In this document: positions 8,081 through 16,217 of the stretch, piece by piece
How the letters are laid out: each line of letters begins with the position of its first letter
Position numbering within the stretch: the first letter of the stretch is position 1
Translations under genes and position numbers: made by a program
Notes under the pieces: model-generated
The model's database searches: none
What the model saw: the letters and a program-made list of their open reading frames with translations, nothing else
What the model was told of the DNA's origin: nothing
Assembly: GCA_046328715.1 (NCBI GenBank)
Contig: JAXLWB010000016.1
Span: forward strand, 124,001 to 188,000
Direction: 5' to 3'
Length of the DNA stretch: 64,000 nucleotides
Source: JAXLWB01 sp046328715
GTDB taxonomy: Bacteria > Chloroflexota > Anaerolineae > Caldilineales > Caldilineaceae

Positions 8081-8384
8081 ACGCATAGACTCCTAGACTC
8101 AGGCAAATTTTTGGAGAAAGCAACGCCTGTGATCTCGCCACAAAGAGTCAGAAATCGCTCTTGCAACAAAAGATCGCTCGCTTGCGGATTGTAACGCCTT
8201 TCACTTCGATGACGGAAATAGCGCAGTGAACTCCAATCACAAAGCGTATTCTCTAATGCGGCTTCCATGTTTCAGGCAGAGGCTGTTTAAAAGGATCTGT
8301 CACTTGACTCCTTTTTGGGAACAGAACGATGCGCAGCGGTGTATAGGATGTGAAGATACAGTGATTGCGAAAAAGGAGAATCCT

Positions 8385-9188
8385 ATGTTCCATCGTAGCT
8401 TAACCAGCGTTTTGTTGGTGACGTTGTTGACTTTGCTGCTCATCCAACCCCTCCTGGCGGGTGGCTGGACGGTTGTTACGCTGCAGGATCTTCCCATGCA
8501 GATGCAGGCTGAGGAACGTCTAGATGTGAGCTTTCTGGTGCAGCAACATGGCCGCCATCCGCTCGAACTGGACGATGGTGAGGTAATTGTCAGGGCGTGG
8601 CAGCCGGTCAGTGGGGAGACGATGCAGGTTGTGGCCCGGGCCACAGGCGCTCCAGGCTACTACAGTGCCGAGCTTATTTTCCCTACGGGTGGTGTCTGGC
8701 ATTGGGAAGTGCGCCCAGGTGGATTCCCAGCGGCAGCCATGCCAGATTTAACAGTTGCGCCTAGCGCAATGCAGCCCTCTGCCGAGATGTACGATGCTGC
8801 TCGCCAATGGGGTTGGTGGCAGCAGGCTCTCTTTCAGATGTTCTCCTCCTTACGCCGCCCCTCGGAAACTGCCACGGCAGAAGCAGGCATAGTAGGAGCC
8901 GCCGACCTTACCAAAGATCCCGTTGCATATGGCAAGGCGCTTTTTGTCGCCAAAGGGTGTGTCACCTGTCACGTCCATGCGTCCGTTACCGCGCAATTTT
9001 CGGTGGAAACTGGCCCCAACCTGACGAGCTACCAAGTGATTCCCGAGTATGTGTCGGTCTGGCTGCGCAACCCACAATCGATCAAGCCAGACACGCAGAT
9101 GCCCCAACTCCCCCTGAAAGCGGCTGAAATCGACGCGCTGATTGCCTTTTTGAGTGCTGGGGAGCATTCTCGGGTTGGGACAAAATAA
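8385..9188 (+). CDS. Exported protein with C-terminal class I cytochrome c domain
   Basis: The 267-aa product begins MFHRSLTSVLLVTLLTLLLI, a clear signal peptide or anchor. Residues ~25-120 form a beta-rich region (FLVQQHGRHPLELDDGEVIV, PGYYSAELIFPTGGVWHWEV) resembling YtkA/FixH-type domains. The C-terminal ~90 residues are a monohaem cytochrome c with GKALFVAKGCVTCHVHASV (CxxCH) and a distal TQMPQLPL methionine ligand. It would act outside the membrane in electron transfer or redox sensing. ATG at 8385 has AAGGAGA 7 bases upstream and directly precedes the signal peptide. No oxidase genes lie nearby, so the partner is unknown. Confidence 0.85.
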   Translation: MFHRSLTSVLLVTLLTLLLIQPLLAGGWTVVTLQDLPMQMQAEERLDVSFLVQQHGRHPLELDDGEVIVRAWQPVSGETMQVVARATGAPGYYSAELIFPTGGVWHWEVRPGGFPAAAMPDLTVAPSAMQPSAEMYDAARQWGWWQQALFQMFSSLRRPSETATAEAGIVGAADLTKDPVAYGKALFVAKGCVTCHVHASVTAQFSVETGPNLTSYQVIPEYVSVWLRNPQSIKPDTQMPQLPLKAAEIDALIAFLSAGEHSRVGTK

Positions 9189-9313
9189 GCAGTTGGCCCA
9201 TTTCCATCTGCTGGCGATACGATTGCATAATCTAGCGTACTGGGCGTGAGGCCACAAGCCTCCGACGATCCACGGTAAAGGCTTCGTCACGCAGTGAATA
9301 GATGAAGGCAAAA

Positions 9314-9346
9314 GCACGTCCCACATCTGGCAGATGTGGGACGTGC
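9314..9346. terminator. Perfect 33-bp palindrome between converging genes
   Basis: GCACGTCCCACATCTG, one base, then CAGATGTGGGACGTGC: 16-bp perfect arms. It lies in the 240-base gap between the cytochrome c stop and the end of the minus-strand AKR, where a bidirectional terminator is expected, but there is no T-run. Confidence 0.5.
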
Positions 9347-9429
9347 CATACTCATGCCTTGATTTCGGAAAAGCAAACCAGAAACGTTTTTGTTCTACAC
9401 GACCACCATTTTGTGTAAGCTTACATGAG

Positions 9430-10413
9430 CTAGTTGTGACCCACAATCGGATGAGCCACATACGGTTCTTCGAGGAATGCCATTTCTTCAGGCGTCAGTT
9501 TGACTGCCAGTGATTCGACTGCGCTTTCCAGATGCGAGAGCTTCGTAGCTCCAATCACCGGTGCGACGACAGGTGCTTTCTGCAGCATCCAGGCAAGGGA
9601 GACGTGCGCCCGCGGCACGCCATGTTTTGCTGCTACTTCTGCCACCTGGGCAATGACCGCTTGATCGGCAGCGGCGGTGGCATCGTATTTGCCTTTGGCG
9701 ATCTGGTCGGTTGCGTAGCGAGTGGTTGACTCTGCCAAGTCGCGCGCTAGGCGGCCTGATGCCAAGGGGCTATAGGGCGTGGAGGCGATCCCTTCTGCCC
9801 GGCAAAGTGGCATCATCTCGCGTTCTTCTTCGCGGTAGATCAGGTTGTAGTGATTTTGCATCGAGACAAAGCGGGTCCAGCCGTTTTTCTCCGCCACATG
9901 CAGCGCCTTTTGAAATTGCCAGGCGAACATCGCCGATGCGCCAATGTATCTGGCTTTGCCGGCTTTGACCACATCATGCAGCGCGGCCATCGTTTCCTCA
10001 ATCGGTGTGTTGTAGTCCCAGCGGTGGATGATGTAGAGATCGACGTACTCTGCACCCAGGCGTTTCAGGCTGGCATCGATCTGGCTCAGGATCGCCTTGC
10101 GCGAAAGGCCCTCGCCGTTGGGTCCGTCGTGCATCTTACCTCGCACTTTAGTGGCGATGACAATTTCATCCCGGTTGGCAAAATCCTTCAAGGCACGGCC
10201 AAGAATCTCTTCGCTGACACCCCGTGCATAGACATTGGCCGTATCAAAAAAGTTGACCCCCAACTCTAGCGCCCGTTTGATAATGGTGCGACTATCCTCT
10301 TCGTTGAGCGCCCAGGCATTGTGCGCCCAGCCCTCCGCCGAGCCAAAGCTCATACAGCCGAGACAAATCCGCGAAACGTCCATGCCAGTGTTGCCAAGTT
10401 TTGTGTATTCCAT
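9430..10413 (-). CDS. Aldo/keto reductase (YajO/Tas-like branch)
   Basis: This 327-aa NADPH-dependent carbonyl reductase has the full catalytic set: Asp and Tyr in GVNFFDTANVYARG, Lys in VIATKV, His in YIIHRWDY. The N-terminus MEYTKLGNTGMDVSRICLG and the coenzyme-binding end APVIGATKLSHLESAVESL are standard. AAGGAGCAAA precedes the ATG. A long leader of about 220 bases containing a dispersed repeat (10447-10618) separates it from a promoter with an AraC-type operator at 10633-10699. Its closest relative in the window seems to be the remnant at 25352, which occupies the same place in a paralogous block. Confidence 0.92.
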   Translation of the reverse strand: MEYTKLGNTGMDVSRICLGCMSFGSAEGWAHNAWALNEEDSRTIIKRALELGVNFFDTANVYARGVSEEILGRALKDFANRDEIVIATKVRGKMHDGPNGEGLSRKAILSQIDASLKRLGAEYVDLYIIHRWDYNTPIEETMAALHDVVKAGKARYIGASAMFAWQFQKALHVAEKNGWTRFVSMQNHYNLIYREEEREMMPLCRAEGIASTPYSPLASGRLARDLAESTTRYATDQIAKGKYDATAAADQAVIAQVAEVAAKHGVPRAHVSLAWMLQKAPVVAPVIGATKLSHLESAVESLAVKLTPEEMAFLEEPYVAHPIVGHN

Positions 10414-10446
10414 TTTGCTCCTTTAGAATTGCTTGATTCTGCCCTA

Positions 10447-10618
10447 AAAATATTTCTCGCAGAGGCGCAAAGAGCGCAGAGAAAAGCAAAACTTTGTGCC
10501 TTTGTGTGAGATTTTCATCGCCTGTGGCGACAACCAGCCAGGGAAAGCTGCCTTGGAAATATTTCTCGCAGAGGCGCAAAGAGCGCAGAGAAAAGCAAAA
10601 CTTTGTGCCTTTGTGTCA
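10447..10618. repeat. Direct repeat R7 (two tandem copies)
   Basis: AATATTTCTCGCAGAGGCGC followed by AAAGAGCGCAGAGAAAAGC and AAAACTTTGTGCCTTTGTGT occurs at 10447 and again, nearly identical, at 10557; the first copy continues GAGATTTTCATCGCCTGTGG. A third, internally deleted copy lies at about 22677-22765. Both copies sit inside the leader between the AKR promoter and its start codon. Confidence 0.8.
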
Positions 10619-10632
10619 CCCATGTGACTTTG

Positions 10633-10699
10633 ATTATAAACAACCTGACTCATTGAGTGATAGAACAATTGACGAAAATGATTGTACGATTCTGCAAAT
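10633..10699 (-). promoter_or_regulatory. AraC-type operator and -10 box upstream of AKR
   Basis: On the plus strand, AATTGACGAAAA (10667) and GATTCTGCAAAT (10688) are direct half-sites exactly 21 bases apart. ATTATA at 10633-10638 gives TATAAT on the minus strand, 29 bases from the operator edge. The same arrangement occurs at 14271-14336 and 27273-27339 next to araC-like genes. Confidence 0.6.
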
Positions 10700-10742
10700 C
10701 TTCCAGGCAGTTCAACAAGCGCTTTAGCCCGCGATCCTAATC

Positions 10743-11120
10743 TCATGTACGTGGCACCAATTTGAGCGTCGTCGTCCGTACCTCAACGGTCAGCATGGGG
10801 GCAACATACTGCGGATAGCGACCGTACTTGATGCGGTAGGCGGCATCGATCTGGTCGTTGATGGCGAGATCGGCTTCTACTACAAAAGTGACCGCTTTTG
10901 CAATGCCACCAGCTGCAATCCGACCTTGCTGGCTTGCCTGGGCAGCACGAAACCAAGCGCCAGTGCGCCCCTTGTAGGAGCGGACATAAAGCTCATCGCC
11001 CAGGAGCACGACCCAGATCGGCACTGCTTTGCGCAATGTACCGTCACGCCGTGAGGGGGCAATCTCCAGTTCTTCGGCGGTTCCGATCCGGTTGAGTTCC
11101 TCATTGGTCCAGGTTGTCAT
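10743..11120 (-). CDS. DUF2255 family protein
   Basis: The 125-aa product MTTWTNEELNRIGTAEELEI has the DUF2255 layout: SRRDGTLRKAVPIWVVLLG, ELYVRSYKGRTGAWFRA and a C-terminal IDAAYRIKYGRY. The fold resembles the pyridoxamine-oxidase-like split barrels often called nitroreductase/FMN-binding, but function is unproven. It is the last gene of the operon AKR, esterase, CMD-like, DMT permease, DUF2255 (22 bases after the permease). A paralogue at 25667 holds the same position before an AKR remnant in the second block. Confidence 0.88.
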   Translation of the reverse strand: MTTWTNEELNRIGTAEELEIAPSRRDGTLRKAVPIWVVLLGDELYVRSYKGRTGAWFRAAQASQQGRIAAGGIAKAVTFVVEADLAINDQIDAAYRIKYGRYPQYVAPMLTVEVRTTTLKLVPRT

Positions 11121-11142
11121 GAGTCAATCTCCTTTTTCTAGC

Positions 11143-12078
11143 TCACGCGCTCTTCACGAAGCGCATCTTCTGCTCGCGGACCAAAATATACAGTCCACTC
11201 AATAACGTCAAAGTAGCTCCAGCTAAGGTGGTCACAGTCGGGATTTCATGCCAGATGGCCAGACCCCACAGGATATTGATGGGGAGGGAGGCATATTCAA
11301 AGGGGGCTGCTACCGAGGCCGGGGCCGCGCTGTAGGCGAGGGTCATAAAATACATCCAACCCGCCCAGACCAGCCCCATCCCCGCCATGATCGCCAGATC
11401 CAAGAGCGTGGGCATGACCCAGGCGTGAAAGAGAAAGGCAAGGCTGGTCTGGGCGTTGGGCATCTCGCCAAACGCAGCCGCCAGCGGGGATACCAGTAAG
11501 GCTGCAACCAAGTAGACCCGCGAGCTGTAGTAGGCCATCGTTGCGCTGCTGTCCATGCTGCGCAAGCTGCGCGTGACCATGACTGTCAACGCATAGAAGA
11601 GCACGGAGATTAAAATGAAGAGAGAACCGGCATTAAAATTAGTCGAACTGGGTTTGATAATCAGCATGACTCCCACAAAGCCAACCAGCAGTGCCAACCA
11701 GTGCGGCAATTCGACCTTTTCCCCCAGCAGGAAGACCGAGAGGATGGTGATCATCAACGGTCCCGAAAAGCGAATCGCTTCAACGTCAGCCAGTGCTAAC
11801 GCCGCCACTCCCATCATATGGGTCGTATAAGAAAGAAAGAGGAAAATGCCACGGATCGTTTGGCGTGTGGCTTGCCGTGTCGTGGGCAGCCCACGTCCTC
11901 CTTCATAGCGATAGAGAAGCAGGGTACAAGGCAAGGCCATCAAGCTACGGAAGACGACAATCTCTAGCACAGAATAATGACCGCCGATCCATTTGACCGC
12001 CACATTTTGCAGCGAATTGATGAGGATGGCCAGGACGAGAAAGCCAATGCCTTTGATATTGGAGTTAGTCGTTGTCAT
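11143..12078 (-). CDS. DMT-superfamily (EamA) permease
   Basis: The 311-aa product has about ten hydrophobic helices in two EamA repeats; the second repeat begins near GMGLVWAGWMYFMTLAYSAA. Early motifs LVLAILINSLQNVAVKWIGG and SLMALPCTLLLY match S-adenosylmethionine-transporter-like or general metabolite exporters of this family. It would move a small metabolite across the inner membrane. The gene starts 8 bases after the CMD-like gene stop and is followed 22 bases later by DUF2255, so it is inside the AraC-linked operon; absence from the second block shows it is an optional member. Confidence 0.9.
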   Translation of the reverse strand: MTTTNSNIKGIGFLVLAILINSLQNVAVKWIGGHYSVLEIVVFRSLMALPCTLLLYRYEGGRGLPTTRQATRQTIRGIFLFLSYTTHMMGVAALALADVEAIRFSGPLMITILSVFLLGEKVELPHWLALLVGFVGVMLIIKPSSTNFNAGSLFILISVLFYALTVMVTRSLRSMDSSATMAYYSSRVYLVAALLVSPLAAAFGEMPNAQTSLAFLFHAWVMPTLLDLAIMAGMGLVWAGWMYFMTLAYSAAPASVAAPFEYASLPINILWGLAIWHEIPTVTTLAGATLTLLSGLYILVREQKMRFVKSA

Positions 12079-12086
12079 CCCTTTCC

Positions 12087-12419
12087 TTATCCGGCAGCGT
12101 CTTCGCTATAGACTTCCTTCGCCAGCGCAAATGTCGCCCAGGCGTTGGGCCAGCCGGCATAGAAGGCAGCATGGGTAATGATCTCCGCTATTTCTTCTGC
12201 CGTAACACCATTGTTCTTGGCGTTGGTAAGGTGATATTTCAAAGAGTTATCGAAGATGCCCTTGGTCATCAGGACGGTGACGGTAACGATGCTCCGGTCG
12301 CGCAGCGAGAGTTTGTCTTCACGCGACCAGACTTCCCCAAACAAGACATCATCGTTTAGTTCGGCAAATTTCGGCGCAAAATCGCCAAGGGTGCTTCTGC
12401 CTGCTGTTTGTTTTTTCAT
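12087..12419 (-). CDS. Carboxymuconolactone decarboxylase family protein
   Basis: This 110-aa protein matches the single-domain CMD family: APKFAELNDDVLFGEVWSRE, LSLRDRSIVTVTVLMTKG, and the conserved ITHAAFYAGWPNAWATFALA. It has no AhpD-type CxxC, so a peroxidase role is unlikely; lactone or carbonyl chemistry in aromatic or carbohydrate metabolism is more plausible. It sits between an esterase (29 bases) and a DMT permease (8 bases) in the same operon as two reductase-type proteins. Confidence 0.9.
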   Translation of the reverse strand: MKKQTAGRSTLGDFAPKFAELNDDVLFGEVWSREDKLSLRDRSIVTVTVLMTKGIFDNSLKYHLTNAKNNGVTAEEIAEIITHAAFYAGWPNAWATFALAKEVYSEDAAG

Positions 12420-12448
12420 AACGAAACCTCATTTTCGGTGATTGATGC

Positions 12449-13243
12449 TTAGGTGATTTTCTCGATGGGCAACCATGCCAATACTCTCTGGATATAGGTG
12501 TCCCAGAACTCCCAATCGTGCCCGCCTGGGCCTTCTTCATAGGTCACATCGGCACCGTTTGCCTTCAGGAAGTCAGCAAATTGACGATTGGCCCGCAACA
12601 GGTAATCCTCGGTGCCACACGCGATGTACACTTTAGGAAAGGTGATATCACCACCGCTTTTTATTCTATCAAACAATACTGCTGCGGCCACGCGCGGGTT
12701 GCGATCGGTCAGGGCTGCGACGCGGATGTCACCAAAGCAGGCGTCCTCGCCGATGATATTGCGCTCCGGTTCATCAAAGGGATATTCAAAGATATGAATC
12801 GCGCCGGAGAGACAGGCGATATAGCCGAAGGTGTCAACATATTTCAGCCCGTTGCGCAGCGCGCCAAAGCCACCCATGGACAGCCCTGCGATAAAGGTAT
12901 TCTCACGCTTAGACGACAGGCGAAACATTTTTCTAGTCATCTCGACGATCTCTTGTCCCACATACGCGCCGAAGTCGCCAAAACAAGAAGTGCCATAGGG
13001 CATATCAACATAGAATGAATTTTCAGCGGAGGGCATCACGACCGCCAGATTACGTTCCATGGCCCAGCGCTCAATGCGTGTGTTGGACGTCCAGCCCAGG
13101 TAGTTGTCGGTCAGGCCGTGGAGCAGATAGAGAGTTTTGAATGGTCCTGCACTCCCGTTCATCGCGTCTGTAGGCAGAATTACCTGCATCGGCACTTTGC
13201 GGTGCAGGGTCGCCGAGTTGAAGTTAACCTGGAGCAGTGCCAT
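12449..13243 (-). CDS. Esterase D/FrmB-like alpha/beta hydrolase
   Basis: The 264-aa product has the putative-esterase fold: MALLQVNFNSATLHRKVPMQ, LYLLHGLTDNYLGWTSNTRI, the nucleophile elbow FIAGLSMGGFGALRNG (Ser in GLSMGG), acid CGTEDYLL and the histidine in GPGGHDWEFWDTY. It resembles tributyrin esterase EstA and S-formylglutathione hydrolase FrmB. ATG at 13243 is chosen over upstream starts because AAGGAGAAAC lies directly before it and it aligns with the family start. It is the second gene of the AKR-led operon and would hydrolyse small acyl esters in the cytoplasm. Confidence 0.9.
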   Translation of the reverse strand: MALLQVNFNSATLHRKVPMQVILPTDAMNGSAGPFKTLYLLHGLTDNYLGWTSNTRIERWAMERNLAVVMPSAENSFYVDMPYGTSCFGDFGAYVGQEIVEMTRKMFRLSSKRENTFIAGLSMGGFGALRNGLKYVDTFGYIACLSGAIHIFEYPFDEPERNIIGEDACFGDIRVAALTDRNPRVAAAVLFDRIKSGGDITFPKVYIACGTEDYLLRANRQFADFLKANGADVTYEEGPGGHDWEFWDTYIQRVLAWLPIEKIT

Positions 13244-13315
13244 GTTTCTCCTTTTCAGCATGGTGCTGATGGGTTTCGCCTGCTGCATCAACAATGGTCA
13301 CGTGAGACCGCTTAT

Positions 13316-14179
13316 TCACTTTTTCCCTCCAAACACCGGGAAGAAGCTGAAATCTCCATAATCTTGGATTGGCTCGATATTCTTCAAGAATTCCATATCT
13401 TCCCCCGCAATGACAAAATCCACGTCCGCATTATTTTTCATATGCGCCGGATTGGCCGTTTTGGGCAAGGGCAGCAGATCAAGCTGTAAGACATAGCGAA
13501 TCCCTAACTGTGGAACACTGACCCCATAGCTCTCAGCCATTTTGAGGACTGCCTGGTTTTTCAGCAATTCGCCGTGGGCCACCGGGGAATAGGCTTCGAC
13601 CAAGATGCCTTGTTCCTGTGTATATTGGATCAACCCGTGTGGTGTATTGCTGATGTGCGCCAAAATCTGATTGACCATTGGCTTGACGGTACAGGAGGCC
13701 AGAATATTGTCGAGGTCACCAGCTTGGAAGTTGGATACCCCAATCGCCCGTATTTTTCCAGCTTGATAGGCATCCTCCAGCGCCCGCCAAGCCTCCCGGT
13801 TGCCTTCAAAGTAGGGTTCATCTTTGAGAAACTCTCCCCAGGGTTTAGGACTGTGAATGATCATCAGATCAATCGTATCAAGCCCTAATGCTTTGAGGGA
13901 ACTGTCAATTGCTGCAACCGCCGCTTGATACGACTTGATGGCGGCGGCAAGTTTGGTGGTGACAAAGATCTCTGCCCGATTTACACCACTTGATCTGATC
14001 CCCTCACCAACGCCCCGCTCATTGTCATACGCTTGCGCTGTATCAATGTGGCGGTAGCCAAGTTGGACAGCGTCCTTCACGGCTTGGACAACATCGGTGT
14101 TGCTGATTTCCCAGGTACCAAGCCCCAGTTTCGGAATCTCTACCCCATTGGCTAGAGTGAATTTTTCTTGCAAGATCAT
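13316..14179 (-). CDS. Aldo/keto reductase (2,5-diketo-gluconate reductase type)
   Basis: The 287-aa product has the complete AKR tetrad: Asp and Tyr in YRHIDTAQAYDNERGVGEG, Lys in FVTTKLA, His in DLMIIHSPKPW. The fold continues through GVSNFQAGDL and ends FVIAGEDMEFLKNIEPI. AAAGGAGAAAG lies just before the ATG. It is the first gene of a five-gene minus-strand operon and is divergent from the AraC regulator at 14357; the operator and TATAAT at 14271-14336 point to activation by that regulator. Probable role: NADPH-dependent reduction of toxic or sugar-derived aldehydes. Confidence 0.93.
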   Translation of the reverse strand: MILQEKFTLANGVEIPKLGLGTWEISNTDVVQAVKDAVQLGYRHIDTAQAYDNERGVGEGIRSSGVNRAEIFVTTKLAAAIKSYQAAVAAIDSSLKALGLDTIDLMIIHSPKPWGEFLKDEPYFEGNREAWRALEDAYQAGKIRAIGVSNFQAGDLDNILASCTVKPMVNQILAHISNTPHGLIQYTQEQGILVEAYSPVAHGELLKNQAVLKMAESYGVSVPQLGIRYVLQLDLLPLPKTANPAHMKNNADVDFVIAGEDMEFLKNIEPIQDYGDFSFFPVFGGKK

Positions 14180-14270
14180 GATCTTTCTCCTTTAGAAATC
14201 GCCTTCATTCTTGCCTAATCGTTCAGGCGAGCCAGGCTGGTAGCGGTGAAATTTCTTTCGATATGGCTTT

Positions 14271-14336
14271 ATTATAGTGATATAATCCGAGGAGCGGTTT
14301 ACTGATCTTCCAGAATCCTTATACAATCCTGCAAAG
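14271..14336. promoter_or_regulatory. Divergent AKR/araC promoter with 21-bp-spaced operator
   Basis: Half-sites GATCTTCCAGAA (14304) and AATCCTGCAAAG (14325) are 21 bases apart. ATTATA at 14271-14276 is a minus-strand TATAAT for the AKR operon, 28 bases from the operator edge, which suits class II activation by an AraC protein. TATAAT at 14281-14286 on the plus strand could drive the regulator, placing the operator just after its start site, consistent with autorepression. Confidence 0.6.
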
Positions 14337-14356
14337 CTTGGCGAGGATCAGACAAA

Positions 14357-15325
14357 ATGAGGGAGAAAGCACTCATAAAAGCAATGAATCGTGAGCAGTT
14401 AGAACAAGAGGCACAACGGTCCCAAGCCATGCAAGCAGAGCTGGTTGCGCGCCTGACTCGGGCGATTCAAACCGACGGAACCGTCGACCCATGGGAATGG
14501 TTACGGCTACGCCGTGCCTCCTCTCCTACGGAGTTAGGACATGGGGTAGCCCATCCTTCCTTCTGTGTGATTGCGCAAGGCAGCAAGGAGATTCTACTGG
14601 GTGAAAATCGCTATCGCTATGATTCGGCGCACTATCTGATTGCCACGGTTGAGCTACCGATCGCAAGTCATATTGTCGAGGCGTCGCCAGAACAACCCTA
14701 TCTGGGCATCATTCTGAAACTCGATCCCGGTCTCGTCGGTTCGGTTCTGGTCGAGGCTGGTCAGATCACACCGCGCCGCCATGCACCCATGACGGCCATT
14801 CATGTAAGTCCACTGGACGTGGGTCTCTTGGATACTGTTGTGCGCCTTGTGCGCCTTCTCGATTCGCCGCTTGAAGCACGGCTCCTCGCACCACTCATCA
14901 AGCGCGAGATCATTTGTCGACTGTTGCTGGGCGAGCAAGGGAGCCGGCTCAGCCAGATTGCTGCCCTGGGGGACGCCACCCATCGCATCGCCGAGGCCAT
15001 CCACTGGCTGCGACGCAATTTCGATCAGCCATTACGCATTGAGGTGATCGCACACGAGTTTGGCATGAGCGTTTCCGGTTTTCACCATCACTTTCGGGCG
15101 CTGACAGCGATGAGTCCCTTACAGTACCAGAAACAACTGCGGCTACAAGAGGCCCGTCGCCTGATGTTGAGCGAAGGTTTTGACGCCACCACCGCCGGTT
15201 ACAATGTGGGCTACGGCAATGCGGTCCAATTCACACGTGAGTATAAACGGCTCTTCGGTGCGCCGCCGCTACGCGACATCAAGCAACTGCGAACGGCCGC
15301 AAGCGAAAGTGCCGCCGAGTTTTGA
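14357..15325 (+). CDS. AraC-family transcriptional regulator (YqhC-like)
   Basis: The 322-aa regulator has an N-terminal cupin-like AraC_N domain (PSFCVIAQGSKEILLGENRY, YDSAHYLIATVELP, ...EASPEQPYL) and a C-terminal pair of helix-turn-helix motifs: RIEVIAHEFGMSVSGFHHHF and a degenerate second with AGYNVGYGNAVQFTREYKRL. This architecture is that of YqhC and other activators of aldo/keto reductase or dehydrogenase genes that sense aldehydes. It is divergent from AKR 13316 and about 60% similar by eye to the regulator at 27563. Start 14357 or 14384 (MNREQLEQ) cannot be decided. Confidence 0.92.
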   Translation: MREKALIKAMNREQLEQEAQRSQAMQAELVARLTRAIQTDGTVDPWEWLRLRRASSPTELGHGVAHPSFCVIAQGSKEILLGENRYRYDSAHYLIATVELPIASHIVEASPEQPYLGIILKLDPGLVGSVLVEAGQITPRRHAPMTAIHVSPLDVGLLDTVVRLVRLLDSPLEARLLAPLIKREIICRLLLGEQGSRLSQIAALGDATHRIAEAIHWLRRNFDQPLRIEVIAHEFGMSVSGFHHHFRALTAMSPLQYQKQLRLQEARRLMLSEGFDATTAGYNVGYGNAVQFTREYKRLFGAPPLRDIKQLRTAASESAAEF

Positions 15326-15347
15326 TGCACCCTTAAGTTTTGTCATC

Positions 15348-16105
15348 GCGCTGTAGTCAATTCGCTTAAGATAACAATCGAGTTGACTGTTAGCTTTGAA
15401 GGTTTAGAGTTGGCACTGCACTGTTACTGAATTGGCGAAGTCAAAATTGCCAAGCATTGCGTAGCGCTGCACGAAGCATGACGGTTGCTCTTTCAACACT
15501 TCAGTCGTGTACCTGCCTCAATTCAACATTTTGTGTAAGAGCTTTGCAGCGGTACACAAGCCGCTTTTGCTGCGCGAAAGGTATTCAGCAATACTGCGCA
15601 GTCAAACAAAACATGTCAGCGAATCGTTTTGTGGCACCGCACGGTGATGTTTTGCCGCGGCTGAGTTGCCTCAGCCGCGCTACCGAGTCGATTGGGTCTA
15701 TGACATGAACGACCTTGCCGCACGACGCAACAATTGCTGGCTTTTTGAAAATAACTTTGTAGCGCTGCAGAGTCACCCTGCCTTTTGGCAAAAGGCGTTC
15801 TGTCGCACTGCGTGAGAATTGTTTGCGTGTTGAAACGTCCTCTGTCGTGCTACTGAGTGAAGTTGGAGATTACAGAAAAGGGCGGCGTAGTCGTGCACAG
15901 AAGACTTGACGTTAGCTCATTCCGGTTCTGCAGCAGTGCTGAGTTGATCGAGTGGTTTGAAGAAAAGGTTTGTAGCACTGCAAAGTCGATTCTCGTTTTT
16001 CCCAACGAGTTCAGTCGGAGTGCTGAATGGTGGAGAAAATTTCAGATCGGCACTTTGCAGTGCTGCACGAACAATTTGGCTCCGGCGGAACGAACCCTGC
16101 GGTAC
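15348..16105. repeat. Degenerate tandem array, period about 42-43 bp
   Basis: A core GYRCTGCNNAGTC, usually preceded by TGTA or TGTC and followed by a T-rich stretch, recurs at about 15464, 15507, 15549, 15591, 15634, 15677, 15717, 15762, 15805, 15847, 15893, 15936, 15975, 16020, 16060 and 16099. Successive steps are 39-46 bases, most often 42-43, and looser copies extend back to 15348. Best-preserved cores are GCGCTGCAGAGTC (15762), GCACTGCAAAGTC (15975) and GTGCTGCACGAAC (16060). Short open frames through the array change frame with every unit and look fortuitous. This fills the 890-base gap between the AraC gene and the next gene. Function unknown. Confidence 0.6.
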
Positions 16106-16217
16106 GCGGATAGACAAACGATACGAACGAGCGTCAAGGGGGTTCCTATAAAGGCGCGTGATCCGTGAGGCGTGAATTTTCTGTCAACATATTTCAAGGC
16201 TTGACAGCGGGACCTTT

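Noticed and set aside
15348..16105. CRISPR or integron-like array
   Set aside because: Only about 13 bases of each 42-bp unit are conserved, spacers are not unique inserts of fixed repeat length, and no cas or integrase gene is near.
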